Assembly (NCBI GenBank): GCA_013396635.1
Contig: WBMW01000002.1
Span: 62,001-126,000 of the forward strand
Origin: Penelope pileata
Lineage: Eukaryota; Chordata; Aves; Galliformes; Cracidae
Reading direction: 5' to 3'
DNA: 64,000 nucleotides
Shown here: one piece after another, positions 37,582 through 51,400 of the stretch
How the letters are laid out: every line of letters starts with the position of its first letter
Numbering within the stretch: position 1 is the first letter of the stretch
The notes under the pieces: model-generated
What the model saw: the letters and a program-made list of their open reading frames with translations, nothing else
Databases searched by the model: none
What the model was told of the DNA's origin: nothing
Position numbers and translations under genes: made by a program

Positions 37582-37606
37582 GGCATTACTCTTAGAGTAG
37601 CCCCTG
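37582..37606. repeat. mariner 5' terminal inverted repeat
   Basis: 25 bp reading ggcattactcttagagtag... on the plus strand and followed by TA at 37607-37608. It is the partner of the repeat at 36606-36630. Confidence 0.85.
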
Positions 37607-37608
37607 TA

Positions 37609-40600
37609 TTTTGGATGTAAGGCGTGTAGACTGTGTTTTCTACAGTGGAGATTGGACTTTATGTTTTGAAAAATAGATACTGAATTAAATTCTTTTTCTT
37701 TAGTAGTATTTCTGAAAATTACATAAAGATTCAGGCTTCTGTATCTTTATCAATGCTGCTTGGAATGGTACTGCTTAGAAAGGTTTATTGCAAAATGTCA
37801 ATTTCAGGACTTTTTTTAACTCTGGTTTATAGTCATAACTTGCTTTCTTATGTCAGCATCTAGGTTTGTTAATTTCTGTTTTCTATGAAAGTATTTCATT
37901 TTCTTCTCACTCCAGTTTGATGTTGAAGTGACTTGTATTTGGTAGTAGTGTCAATACCATTAGTCCTTATTTAAATTCAGGGTAATTTAAGGGTACTAGG
38001 CAAATTTTCAAGGCTTATCTAATATTGTATCGGAATTCTTTCAGTTAATCAAGAATTTGTTCAAAATATACTCCAGAATTAGTACTTAGTACTTGAATTT
38101 GTCAGTGCTTTCCAGCATATGCATTAGATGTGTTTGTGTGTTTTTTTTCTGTCTTGCAAAGTCAACAAAACCTACAGCAAGTTGCTGTTTTGTATAGATT
38201 CATAGGCAATTGGCATTGTTTTGCAAAGCACGTACAACATAAATGACTCATTAATATTTCAAAGTTTAATATGCTGGAGGGAGAAAAGAAATCCAATTAT
38301 ATAAACCCTTGTAGCAATAAATATTTTATTTTGCTTATGTTGTGATATTCATTGACTGTAAGCCATACAAATCAGAACTTCTTTGCTTATCCAGCTTTGC
38401 TTTTACATGCTTCATTCACATTGTTTTTGCATGAAGCAGCAAGCTGATACTTGCCATGATTTCTATTCATTTTTCTCAGAGCACTAGATTGACAGTTCAT
38501 GAACCGTATTTGAATCTGTGAACTATGATTTTTGTAGGTAGAGGTCCAGCAGCAGTACATCTTTGTAGCTGTTTTGATCTGAAAAATTCTAAACATTTTA
38601 AAAAGGTTTTAGTATGGTTAGCCTTACTTTATAGGTACAGAAATTAAAGCTGGTCTTGTATAACCTTGTGTTCCTGAGTCATTTAAGCAGCGTTGTCTGG
38701 ATTTCACCCATAACTCACAGAAGTAGGACTCAAAGTTTTTAATTAGGTGTAGGATTTGAGGCCTGAGTGACTGTGGGCACTTCTTGTTGTTGTGCTTCGT
38801 TTCATTTTTAAGGTATTTCTTGTAACTAGGGACTTGAACCTGGAGCACTTGAGTTCTGATGCTGATTCTCACTTAACTGGAAAGAATGCCAATCTTTCTG
38901 TGCCTCAGATAGTCATAAATTCATCTGTTAGCTTAATTGCAAGAATAACTCAATAATTTGGAGTTGCTCAAATTAAGTGAAAAGTTCCTTAATTAAAGTT
39001 TATCCTTCCATGTTCAGTAGTAATTTTATGTATTCCTTTTATTGGAACAGAAAGTATTTTTTCCCTGTGTATACAGCTTGAGGCTTTTCAGACCACAAAT
39101 TAATGGAACAGGAGTCCTTGTGAGCTTGGTCTAACTTAAGAATTGAAAACCAAATTCAAGATAAATGGTGTCTGACAACTTTCTATTCCCTTCTTTCTAA
39201 GAATCACTTTTAACTACAAAGGAAACTAATTAATTAGGACAAATAAACAAAATTCTTGAAATTTAAGGTAGAATACTTGAATAGAAATGAATTTAGGATG
39301 ATTAAGCTTTTCAAAAATTAACTGTGTGAAAGAAAAATAAAACTATCTGTTGTTTTAGAAAGAACTCATATTCTTCCTCTTTCATCTCCTTTATTTCAAC
39401 ACACATGATGAAATCTACTGAGATGTACATACATATATTTTATCTGTCAATCTATCTAATTGTGCTTTGAAGGTTTCTATCAGCATTCTTTTCCAGTACC
39501 TTGTAAATCACTACTTTAAACACACATTTCCCAGATATTCTTGCTCCAAACATCTGCGTGGAAGTCTGTTGAAAGAAATGGGAATCCTCTGACTGACTGT
39601 CATGGATCAGATCTCCCAAAGATACTTTGGCCTAAGTTTCCTGTTTGCTTAGGCACAGTGATATGATTCAAATTTCACTCTTCTTTAAAGAATGGGCTGT
39701 TTCTTAATGGTGTTCCCAACTACATTGGAAACTGAATGGTAAGGGAAGTATAGCTTAATAGTTGTTAAAGTTTAAACCTGAGTTTTGATGGGAAACATGA
39801 TAAAGGCATTTTATATCAATTCTGAGTCATATTGCAATAGGATTTTTAGAAGCTTTAAAATTTCTTCTACTTAAGTTTTACTATGGAAACAAATTGCTGT
39901 TATTTATGTGCTGAAATATATTGAATAATATTTGCATGTTCAAATACTGGCACAAAAACATTGAATACGGGTTGAATGAGAGAGCTGTCCTACCTGTTTT
40001 CCTCTTTATGTACTCCAACTAAGATACCTTAAATAATTACATCCTCTCATCTGTGCTTGATTGATTTGAATGATATCAAACTGGCAGAGTGACTGCAAAT
40101 GAAATTCCACACTCAACATGTCATCCAATAATTATTTCTGTGAGAAGCTGCACAATTTTCCTGAAAAGTACCCCATATGGTTCCATCAGAAGTATGTTTC
40201 TGGGAGGCAGGTTACTGTGAAACCTAGATCTTTTCTCTGAAAATTAGGTCAGAAAAGCTACTCTGTCAATGCAATTGCAGCATGATGAATATATCTTTAA
40301 TCGTAAATCTAGTGATTCTTTTGCACTCACCAAAGACATGCGAATTTTCTCAATGATAAGCAAAGAGAAACAGCCTGTTTCAGAGGCACAGGGAGGGACG
40401 AAACTACATGTGTCTTCCTTTATTTTTCTTTTCATCTGGCAAAGCCAGTGAAGGAGTTTAGGAGAGAGAATAGTCTCCTTAAGAAATGAGCAGAGGTCAT
40501 TATGGTGGAGAGACAGAGGAGAGAAGATTGGGGGAAAGCAAAAAGTGCTGCCATTGGAGAGGACTGAGGCAGCTGAATCAGGGTGATACAGACTTCTCAT

Positions 40601-43600
40601 TATCAGAAACAATTATTTCAGCAAGAACAGCATGAGACTTCATGAAATGTTTTTAAACTCGGACTCCTGATAGGAGAGCATTACATAACTTGTTCTTTGT
40701 GAATGCTGGCAACCGGCAACCTACAGAAAGACGCAGCCAGAAGCAATGCGCTCAGCTGCTTGCTTAAAAAATAAAATAAAATCTGAGCCAAGCACTAAAC
40801 AGACAAGCCTATCTTTACCCTTCCCCCACTCTCCATTGACAGAAATGTGGTTTTCATCATAGATTAATAAGTGAAACCTTCTATCATCATTTTACTATGC
40901 TTCCCACAGCCTTTTGATAGAAATTAACAATGCTCCCAGACAACATGGCCATGGTGCTTAAAATGTCTTTGCATGTTTGTTCACTTGAAAGAGCAGTGGT
41001 GATGGGGTTAGAGGAAGGGTTTTAAACTGCCTGAAAGTATAACTTCAGAAACTTTGGGATGTTCTTGATTGCATTTAGTTTGACAAATATCTGTTGGAGA
41101 GCTGTTGCTATTGCTTTTGTCTTTCAGTTTTATAATAATAATTATTTTTAAAGAGTCCTTGTTATATATTCCACTGTCTCCTGAAGTGAGTATTTGTATC
41201 AATAGCTGTTAAGGAAATATGTGTAAGTGCTCAGGAATTCTAATTAAGGAGGCTCAGCTGGAGTGAATAGCTGGAGGATTTCACAAGACTGTTTTGAAAT
41301 TTTAGGCAGACAAAAAACCAGAGACGTTCTTGAACTTTGGAGTTCTACCATGGTGGACTAAACCACTAAATCTTACTTATTTGCTTTCAAATCAGTGGGT
41401 TTGTAGCCCATATTATTTCACAATCCCTGCTGGTAGTTGTTCCTTTTTTTCACTTTCTCTTCCATCTGCTCTAAAATAGATGCAATCTTAGCCAAGCAAG
41501 CAAAACCACTTTTGCGTTTCTTAAAGAAGAGTTTGTGGGACTAAATGCCGTACAGTTTAGTTGGGTTCACATGGTTTATTTATGAGAAAAAATTTGGTTA
41601 ATTGTCCTTAGGAGTAGAGACAGTTGACAAGCCCTCAAGAGGAATTGAGTCGTAGGTAATTACTGAATTTGTGAAACTTTAACAGTTAAAGCAAATATTA
41701 AGGTCTGCTGTAAAATATTATTTTCTATGCAGTATGCTCATTAAAAAAAAAAAAGCTATAACTTTTCTGTGTTGTGTAACTCCTTATATCTCTGTTTATA
41801 TGGTAAACACTTCAATGTTTTGCTTTCCAAGGGCCATCATTCCCTGTCTAATCTACTGTTGCTAACAAAAATGACAGTAACAAGCCAGGGAGCAAAAGCA
41901 TTCTCTGTCCCTTTGTTTTCACTCTGCTGGATGAACACATGTGTTTTTCCATTTGTATTTTCTCCTTTTCTCTTCAGGGAAAGGAAGCCATTTGTATGTT
42001 GCACTAAGGAAAAGTGATTGAAAAGTGGAAGCCCATACTTTTCTCCTCAGCAAGCGGAGATCTGTTTTCAGTCTGATCTTTGGTGAAAGGAAGCTTCAGA
42101 GCTGTGGGCCAGCTGCCAGGAATGTCTGATTTCCTTTCCACCCACTCCTATGATCCTCCCTTTTGGCAGTGATTACCGATGACCACAGCTGTCATGCTAG
42201 GTCATGGTAAGCTGTCAAGCAAGGTAGTACATGAGTTGTACAAGGCCCAGTCCTTGATCTTTTCTGAAGAACAAGATCTTAAATTGAATCTGGTATCAGG
42301 CAGTGTGCTTGTATACCACAGTAAGCAGCACTGGGCTGATGTCAGCTTATTCTGGTTTCTTGAGAAGATGGACAAACACAAGTTATTTCTCTAACAAACA
42401 AACTTCACAACTTTTTCATAGCTGGTGATATCCTGAAGCATGAGAAAAGGTTGTGATGTAGTCAGAATTAAAGTGAATGGTTCCTCTTTTGTCAAAATTG
42501 GGTAAGTCCTTCCAGCCAGCCGAAACTATAAATAGTACTTTGGCTTGCTCTTGCTCATAAGAATGTAATAACACAGGAGAACTCCATAATCATAAGTCAA
42601 TAATCAGAACAATAGTGTTCACATGGCTGCATACAGCACTCTATATGGGTAGCCACTGGGTGACCAAATGTCAATGATATGGATGTGGCTGAAAATGACA
42701 ACAGAATTGCAGGCTTCAGTTCAGAAAATAATGAATGCTGTTGTCAAGGACATAACTTCTATAAATAGGACTTTTACTCTTTGTAAGATAGTATTTTGTT
42801 AAGCTTCATGTGTTTAGTGCCTCGTGCATAAATGTCTTCTGAGGAGGTAGTACTTTACTATGTTTTATGCTGTACTGGCTTCATAACGCACTTTTTGCTG
42901 TCACATCTGTTCCTCTTCTGACAGTGTATCAAATAATGTGACTAAAATCTGCTAGGTGTTTGCTCTGTATGCCTGTCTCGAATGGAGGAGGCATTTGTAT
43001 TGGAGTGTTTGTTTTAAGATCTTATAAGAACAGGTCGCTTTCTGTTTTCCAGGAAGAAAAAAAAAAGGTCAACCCTTGTGGGGCAGGAGGTCATAAGTGC
43101 TGAGATTGTCCATTGTTTTTGTGGGAGTTTGTAGGAGCCTTAGGCTGGCACAGTCAAGAAACATGCCTTCAAAATAGCCTTGGGGTATGTGAAATACAGG
43201 TGATGCTGTTTTCCTCCAGTTCTCCTCTAGCATGACAGGACCTGATTCTTGGAGTCTTACCACAGCTGGAGGGATGCTCACCTTAGCAAGTCCCATCTGA
43301 ACTTCGTTTGGATTTGATTTATGCACTTTGGAACAGTAAACACAATTTCACTTCTTTTGCCTTCTGTTCATAAAAAATGCCTATGGTCTTGTAACAGATC
43401 ATACATAAAATTAAATTAAATTTGATTTTATTGAGCTCTTACACAAAGTTGGGAGAAAATTCCAGGAACCCTCTGGACAAATGCCAGTTTCTTTATATTT
43501 CTACTGGCCAAACAAGGCAACTAATGACTGCTTTCACAGGGCTGGGGATTCCACAGCTACAACTAAGTGAGGTAAAAAAAGCTGTAATAAATAAACAAGT

Positions 43601-46600
43601 CCATCCGCAAACCCTTCCTCAGGAAACCAGCATGGGAAGCACAGGCATTTAGAATGACAATCCAGCATGTTCTGCCAAAGAGCAACTTTCCAAAACAGCT
43701 GTAGAAATGGCTACAGTTTTCTTGAATGTCCATTTTAATAGCATTAATAGCCTCAACTGTTTATATGTTAATCTAATTGTTTTCATGCTGTCAGCTGTAT
43801 CTATTGGAATTGTATAAAGTTTTGAACTCACATAAGTAACCCTCAAGAGGCAGTGACAAACCAATAAATGCTGCACTCTGTGAACTCAGCTACCTTCCAG
43901 CCTCCATTCATTCAGGTACAGTTGGTTTTTAGACTGTGACAGAAGCTGTTGTTTGGTCTCCCTGTGGGATGCCACGTTTGCTTCATTTGTGCAGAAAGCT
44001 TTTCATAACTGTCCCATGTCTGGAGCACTCAGGAATTAATATGTTTCCTCTCTTTGAATAATGGCTGAACTCCCAGTGGAAGAGGAGGTATTTAAATAAC
44101 CACGTTGCCATGTAGAGTATCTGATGATTTCAATCCTCAAAGTCCCTGAGCTATCTGAGCGCATATTTATAATCAGCCTGGTGAATGCTCTCTCTGGCTA
44201 TTTATCAGCTGTGAGGCTGTTTCCATTTTACAAATGTAATTCTATAACATAAGGAGATGGTATGTTTTGTCGTTAGCAAATTTATATATGTATTTGTCTC
44301 CAAGAATGGAAGGTTCCCAATGTAGGACAAACAGCTTTCTTTGTGTGATCTTTTTTTTTTTTTTTTACTCTTTCCTTAGCTGTCTTGAGGAACCATGGAG
44401 TATAATGTTAGTAAGTTAAACTGAATGTATTTGCAACTGGACGTACCTATGCCGATACTACTGAACATTCCTACACATAGCAGACAAAACCCCTGCATTT
44501 TGGGAGCAGTATCTGGCCTGCACTAACTCCTGATCTGAGGCTAGGAATTAGCTGTAACCTGGCATTCTCCCAAATGCTAGCTGATAGACTAAAACTGTCA
44601 GTGTTGCTCTACCACTCTAACGGGAAAGGCATTTGGTGCTGCTGAATCTACCAGTACAGGTGCAGCTCTTGACTATAGTCAAGCTTGTCTGTCCTGGTCA
44701 AAAAAAGGGATCAAGCTCCTTAAGTGAGACTCAGATGATGAAATTTCTGTTCAAGTTAGTATCCCACAAGGCCACCTCTAATGATTATGGTTTCTGAAAG
44801 CCCAGGGAGACTATACAAGTGTGCCAATGAATTCCTTAAGTCACACTGTCTTTATTGAGAAATGATACAATTTTGTCAAGACTGACACTGGCACTAAAGC
44901 ATCATCAGTAGTCACAAAACAGGCTTTTTGATTTGGTACCTCCTGAAGGGCTGGGTTTGGTAGGTTTGTTCTTAGGGCAGCAGTTGGTTGAGCATAGAAG
45001 TGAGCAGCCATGGTCACGGGCGTTTGTCTTCAGAATCAAGGGTAGTGATGGTCATGGAACTGTAAGCTGTGGAGCTTCTACCCAAACAGTCAAAGCCGTA
45101 TCTTTCACCTCAGATAAGAACTACCAAAGTTGGAAGTTGCCTGGTTGCCTGTTTCCTGCAGAAGCCTTCTGTACTGCATGCTGTGGATAAGGTGAACGGT
45201 GATATTAGCGCTGGCTGTTTATAACAAGAGTGCTCTAGTCATCTGCCTCCAAAGGAATCTCTGAAGCCCCTAAATACAGGAGAGATTAATGAGTAGTTCC
45301 TACAAAGGTTCTCAATGATATGTTTAAGAAGCTCTGCATTTTAAAGAAGTGAGTGATTCCAGGTGTGCTTCTCTGCTGGGCATTTTCTTTAGCAGATGTA
45401 CTTTCTGAGGCCTCTGGCTGTTGGGGATCCCATTGCCAGGGATGATGTGGCGCAGGAGGACTAGCTACTTGGGCTGAGACTGCAATGTCTTCTCTGAGAG
45501 CTGGATGCCTGCAGCAGAAGTGAGCGCAATGTCACCACATGAGGGTCCTGTATGTATACAGGTTACTGTATCTCAAACTTTCTTTTCTCATCCAAATGGA
45601 CAATTAAATATCTTGAGTTTCAGGAATCCTAAGAGGCAGGAGTTTGCTTTGACCTGAGTATCCTGGGTAGAGATTTCAGGCTGACTGAAAGTTATCTTCT
45701 GTCACTGTCCTGCTATTTCTCTTTAATTTTTACTGAAGTCAGGTGAAACTCCTAAGGTCTCCTTGCCTTATAATGAGTGTACTTTGTCTTGTAGGGCATT
45801 TTTTTTAATTTATTCTGAGATGTGGAATAGTTTTTAAAATAAAATTAAAAAAAAATCACCATAAATATTTTAAAAACAAACTCAGGAAATGCAGAAATAA
45901 ATGATTTTCACAACAAAGTCTATCAAGCAACAGCTTCAGGGTGGGTTTTGGACTCAGAAGTTTCCATTGATCAAAGCTCATATGCTACTGACACAATAAC
46001 CATAGGATATCAGAGAATATTGAATACCCACTTTTTGAAAGTTGTAAACTGACTCATTTGGGATAATCAGAAACCAGAATCAATGCTTGGTTTTGAAAGT
46101 TTAGATCTACAGCTGTAAAATAAATCTTCTCACTTCTAGCACAGTGTTTTATGTGTTTTGTATGGAGGAAGTTTTAATTAAAAACTCTGCATAAGAATGA
46201 CATATTTTGGTAGCAGGAACTGTGGAAAGTGAGAATTGGATCAACCCAAACTTCTTTAGAAAGACATTCAACCAAAAAGATTTAAGGAACAACTTATTAA
46301 ATGGGTGTAAAATACTATTCTAATTGCAGTCTGAATTGATGTTCAACTAAAATTAGGCTTATGAACATTTGTGTACACTGCTTCAATAGTTTGACAGATA
46401 CCCAGGTTAGGATATACAGCAGATTTATCAGAAAACTGATTAATACTTATACTGCAAAGAAGTATATTCTGCTAGAGTTAAGAGTTGGACCAGAAGCTAC
46501 TGGATTTCTCTGGAAGGAAACATCAGGCACGAAGCTGTATACCTTGGGGTACACAGCCTGGGCAGCTGGGGCAGCTGAGGCTTGTGAAGAGCACTGCTGA

Positions 46601-48387
46601 CTCAGGTTCTGTGGAAAGGCAGCTGAGGAAATCTCTGCTCTTCACATCACTGCTGACCGTCACATGGGTTTTCCTGACTGGAAGGGAGATGGGGGGCTGA
46701 GGTCGCTGGGGAGGAAACAGAGCCCAGAACCATTGACCTCGATCTAAACACAATACAGAAAAAGACAATAAACTCCAGGAGGAAAAACACAGAAGTAATT
46801 TACCTAGGAGGAAGTGAGAATATTAAATTCTTTCAAGTAACTTCAGGAGGTGTAGTAGAGGAAATCTATTGAAAACACACAGAAGACAGCTGTCTGTAAC
46901 CAGCAAGTCATGTGACACACTGAAGTGTTGGATGTCTGCTATACAACTCATATTTTACAAATAATTGAATCTGTGAATGCTGTGGGATTACTGAAATTGT
47001 GCATTCATATTGGTTTTCTGTGTCTGGAAAAGTAGAAAGGTGAGAAACTTTAATAAATTCATCCTCATTTATCTGCTGATTTGAATATGCATTTCATATA
47101 GCAAAATTCTAGACCCGTTTCTCCAGCGTTAGCGAAGATTTGGGTCACAGTGACGTGTGATCATGTTCATCTCCTTGAAGGTCTGCTTTATCCATTTCAG
47201 CTGCTACTACTACCTTTCTCTGTTCCATATATGCAAAAATATGCTGTGTCTAATACAGACTAGAACTGTAGCGATAGGAGTTGCCAAAGAATTTGTTGTT
47301 TTCCTTTTCTGATGAGTTTCCATAAGCTTCTCATCATATCTGTGGGTACTTGCAAAACTTCTGCTTTTGCTGCTTTTCTTTACCAGGACATGAGGAGATC
47401 TTTGTGCGATCAGGCTTCTTTAAAAAATAAATAAATGAGAAAGTGCCTGCAAACTCAGTTTGTCACAGTGAAAAAGTTATAAGTAGAAACTTACAGCATC
47501 TCTCTCTAAACAGAAATTCTTTGATTTTATTCATTACGGTATTATATTACATTGACTCTTGTTTCCATACACCAGAAGCGTATATCATATCCTTAACACA
47601 TCCTTAAGTTCTTAGAGACAGAGATCAATTAACATATATAAAGAATAATTCTTATATTCTAACTGTGCCTGACTGACTGACAGCACCTATGCATATTGAG
47701 GGGGCAAAACACCAGAATTTGTCTCTTAAAGGGGCTGTGTCTTATTAGCAGCTGCTGATTAAATGAGAACTACTCTCTGCAGTCTCTAGTCTGATAATTT
47801 TGTAGATTGTACCTGAGACTAAATCTTCACACATTTTAAACTCAAAAAAAATATGATGTTCTCTCTCTCATAAAGTACATTCGTTTGAAAGTTTGCCAGA
47901 AAACCATGGATTTACATCTTTATAGCATTTCCTTATGTAAGAAAGACACAAACAGGCAGCTAATTCCACCCCACTCCACTGGCCCAAGTCAAACCCTAAC
48001 AACAAAGCAAGCACAATTCTATAATGAAGTGAAAATAAATTTTACTCTGTTATCCCAACTGATGCTATGCTGCCCAGTAATTGCAATCTGTTTTGTATGT
48101 GTGCCTAAGACAGTGCGCTCATATTCAGCGCTATGAAATAAAATCCAGTAAAATTCCATTTTGCAACATTGAAAGCAATTGTTATTTCAAGGAAAATAAC
48201 TTTTATCAAGTTGACAGTTATGATTAAGTATTCCCAAGCAGAAGACATATTAAGTAAAATGACCTCTTCATTTTTTTCCTAATGCTATCACATAGCCTCA
48301 GAAGATATCATATAGTATATGGCTAAAGAAGGTACCTTGCATCTTCTTACTATCAACAGGTTTCACTGTTCCAAGTTTGGGTACAGC
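37609..48387. other. unique non-coding DNA
   Basis: More than 10 kb of AT-rich DNA with no gene or clear transposon recognised. A 16-T run lies at 44351-44366. The open frames are short and lack motifs. Very old repeats may be present below the level I can recognise by eye. Confidence 0.55.
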
Positions 48388-48403
48388 TTTTTTTTTTTTT
48401 TTN
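48388..48403. other. poly-T run ending in an ambiguous base
   Basis: Fifteen T (48388-48402) are followed by N at 48403, the only undetermined base I noticed. The true homopolymer length is therefore uncertain at this point. Confidence 0.95.
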
Positions 48404-51400
48404 GTACTAGTATATCTTATCTGTAAAAATATTTCCTTGATATTAATGATCGCAAGCAATGATATCATAAAATAAGGAACTGAGAACAGCTTTGAAAAAT
48501 AATCATTCTAGCATGGATGCTGTTGGACCAGCCAGCAATGAGAGTGGTTACACATTTTAATGGATGCTTGTTCATTCTGCATCTTGAGGCTACACGTGTT
48601 TAGTGTGTCTAGTTCTTATTCTCATAATTAAAAGAATTTATGAGTGTAAGAGTACTTCTGGGAAAGCAACATTTAGTATCAGTAAAAGAGATTTGATTTA
48701 TATGGACTATTGTCTCTCTTGTCTTTTGTTTCCAATTCTCCTAATTTAGTAATATCTAGATATAAAATGCATAGGAATTTTGTGACAAGAGTTTTAGATT
48801 CAGGGTTACTGTGGATTTAGTTTCAGTAATCAGTTCATTACTCCCCAAATGTCCTAAGAATTGAGGTTGTCTGTTGGTGTCCAGTAGGTTGGTAGAATCT
48901 AGTAAGGGGTTAAACCTAATTTTATAAAGCCCATTATGTCAAGTGTGAAGGTATTACCAATTTAAATGTCTTTAGGAAGTTCCCTAATTCTTCATCAGAG
49001 AATATAGTTATTTCTCGCCTCTGTGAGTATCTTGACTCTGAGTCCTCATGCAAATGAACGGTAACTAATAGGAATACTTCTGTAATTACTGGGTGACATA
49101 ATAAATAGGGGTGACAAATTTCTAAAGCTGTTTGCATTCAGTTTCACAGGCCTGTAGTTTTACATTTTTCTGGTACACTCTGGCAGCATTTGCTATCTAA
49201 GTGAGTCTGTATCAGCTAATGGCAGAATTAGTTGAAGCAGCGCAGCAGAGCAGGATGTGACTACATACTGTAGCTAATGGACCGTGGAGCTAACTCACCA
49301 TGGAACCAAACTCAACAGAGGATCCAGTCACCTACAGCATCTCTGTGGACTTGGGCAGCAGGAGGGTGTGCTGTGGATGAATGAGGTTCTCTTTGGGAAG
49401 CTTGTGTTGCAGCAGGCCATGTGCCCTATGGCAGGACCTGGGTGGACATGTGAAGAAATTTTGTTTGGCAGGCTGTCTAAAAAAACCCAAAAATCAGTGT
49501 ATGCAGGGCAACTTTGTATGCTATCAGTTAACTGCTTTCAGTTAGAAAGCAAGTGGAACTACATGCTAAGTCTTCTGCTCTCTTTGCCATTCTTTTGTGT
49601 TGGCCTTTCAAATTGTACAGATAGAAATATACAAGTCTAATCTGTAACTTGAAACTCTCAGTTTTCTCTCTATTTCAACTGGTGGAGGAAGAGCAGTGTT
49701 ATGGGAAAATTCTGGTGAAGATAAAAGCGAACTACCAAGCCATAGAAGAAAACTAAGCAAGAGAGAGAACGTTGAGAACTTTGTGTGGCAGGGCTGAAAT
49801 AGAGACGCAGACACTCAGCCAGAACGGTGGACTGAGTACTGTGCTCATAATCAGTGCTTTTCAATTTTGTTTCATCCTTAAAACCAATGACACTGTTGAA
49901 TAGACAGTGTATAGAGCACACGGAGCTTTACTTTTGATTTGTGTAACTTTCTTCCTTTGGATTATCTAAATACTCTTTGGATTCAACTAAAGAAGCTCAA
50001 ATTGTAAATCAGTTCTACCTATGCGTGTAAAATAAACCGAATGTCCTGCTGTCACGGAGCAGCATGGCAGCACTTGCACTTGCTGCGGGATGTTTGGTCT
50101 GTTCAGAAGGCTGGGGAATGCATGAGGACTTATTGGAATATATCTGAAGAATAATGGCTTATAAAGACTAGCAATAAATAATAATTGCCCAAGGTGATAT
50201 TCATTTTAATGAATGTTTTAATGGTTTTTTTTCCCCAGTAGGGGACTCTCAGACTGCTTAATATAGGCACAGAATGAGCTCTTTGTGCTGTGGCTGTCTC
50301 TCTCCATCACTTTGTTTTCTTCTCGCCTGCCCCTTATTGCTGGCTGCCACTGCCTCACTCTGCCTCCAGCTGTGAGGGCAAAGTTTACAGTGTCTTCAAA
50401 ACCTGCTGTTTGTTTTCTTTGGTTGGAGTAAGGCTCTGTGAGGCACAAAGTGAAGTGTGTCCATCCCCTGCCTGCTGGAACACCCCTGGCAGGAGGGAGA
50501 ATATTCCTGCGACCCAGCCCTTCCCCAAGCACGAACTGGGAGTGGAAGAGTCAAGGCTGTGTCTGCAATAAGGCAGTGCTACAGTTTATCCTGATAGCAT
50601 GATGATTAACTGGATAATTTTCAAAACTACCATCGAAGACACACTTCAGATATTTTTGCAGGGAAGCAATGTATCCACAGGGCATCCATTATCTGAACTC
50701 TCCCTCTGTAGCTCATACTTCGATAGATTCCTTGCTCGAGCAGGTTTCTTTTTTTTTTTTTTTTTTTTTCCCATCTTTTTTTTTTTTTTTCCTAAATTTT
50801 CTGAAGCTACTTTGCCTGATGGAAAACTATTTCATGTTCTGCATTGCAGATCTACCAAGTTCCACAGTATCTCAAAATCTGAATAGCAGTTCTCTATCAA
50901 AGTGCTTTGTGTTCAAGTTCAGTCCTGCTGGGAGATTATTCCTAACCACCTTAAATTGGTTAAGAGCTGTATTTTTAACTGGAGTTAGAATATTTCCTAA
51001 AGGAACCTACAGTCTGGGATGGAGTCCAGATGTACATTTGAGATGGCTAAAATGGAAAGTCCTGACTTTTTATTAGGCATGCCATTCAGAGTGCAAAACG
51101 AAATGTGAGCAAAGAAAGCATGTTGGCATGGCAACAGCAAGTATAATTTAATGCAACAGGTTTTGATTCTGACCTGAGAAAGGAGCTATTTGGTCTGAGA
51201 GTCAGCCTGTAGCCCATAAAAGTTTTAAAACACAGCAACTCATCTTCACTAAAGGCCAGCGACTGGAGAGATGGATAACTCAGAGCTCTTTGGCCATCAA
51301 AAGAATCTAATTATTCCAATGGTTGTTGTTCTGGCATAGATGTGTAAAAAGAAATTGCTTCAATAATGCATGTATTGCTCACATGATAACCACCTGCAAG

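Larger units (their letters stand above)
36606..37606 (-). mobile_element. mariner (Tc1/mariner) DNA transposon, internally deleted
   Basis: A 1,001-bp element on the minus strand, bounded by 25-bp terminal inverted repeats (36606-36630 and 37582-37606) and by TA on both sides (36604-36605 and 37607-37608), the target-site duplication expected of this superfamily. Its interior codes for a broken mariner transposase (36631-37444). Autonomous mariners are usually about 1.3 kb. This copy is shorter because the coding sequence runs straight into the 3' inverted repeat just after the third catalytic aspartate, and because a second block is missing or scrambled in the N-terminal half. The inverted repeats match at 15 of 25 positions, so the copy is old and cannot move by itself. 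Confidence 0.95.

Noticed and set aside
49284..49640. 118-codon plus frame
   Set aside because: No recognisable motif; flanking sequence is ordinary AT-rich DNA.
50749..50790. Poly-T tract as the tail of an antisense retrogene
   Set aside because: No gene-like body, target-site duplication or reversed polyadenylation signal was recognised beside it.
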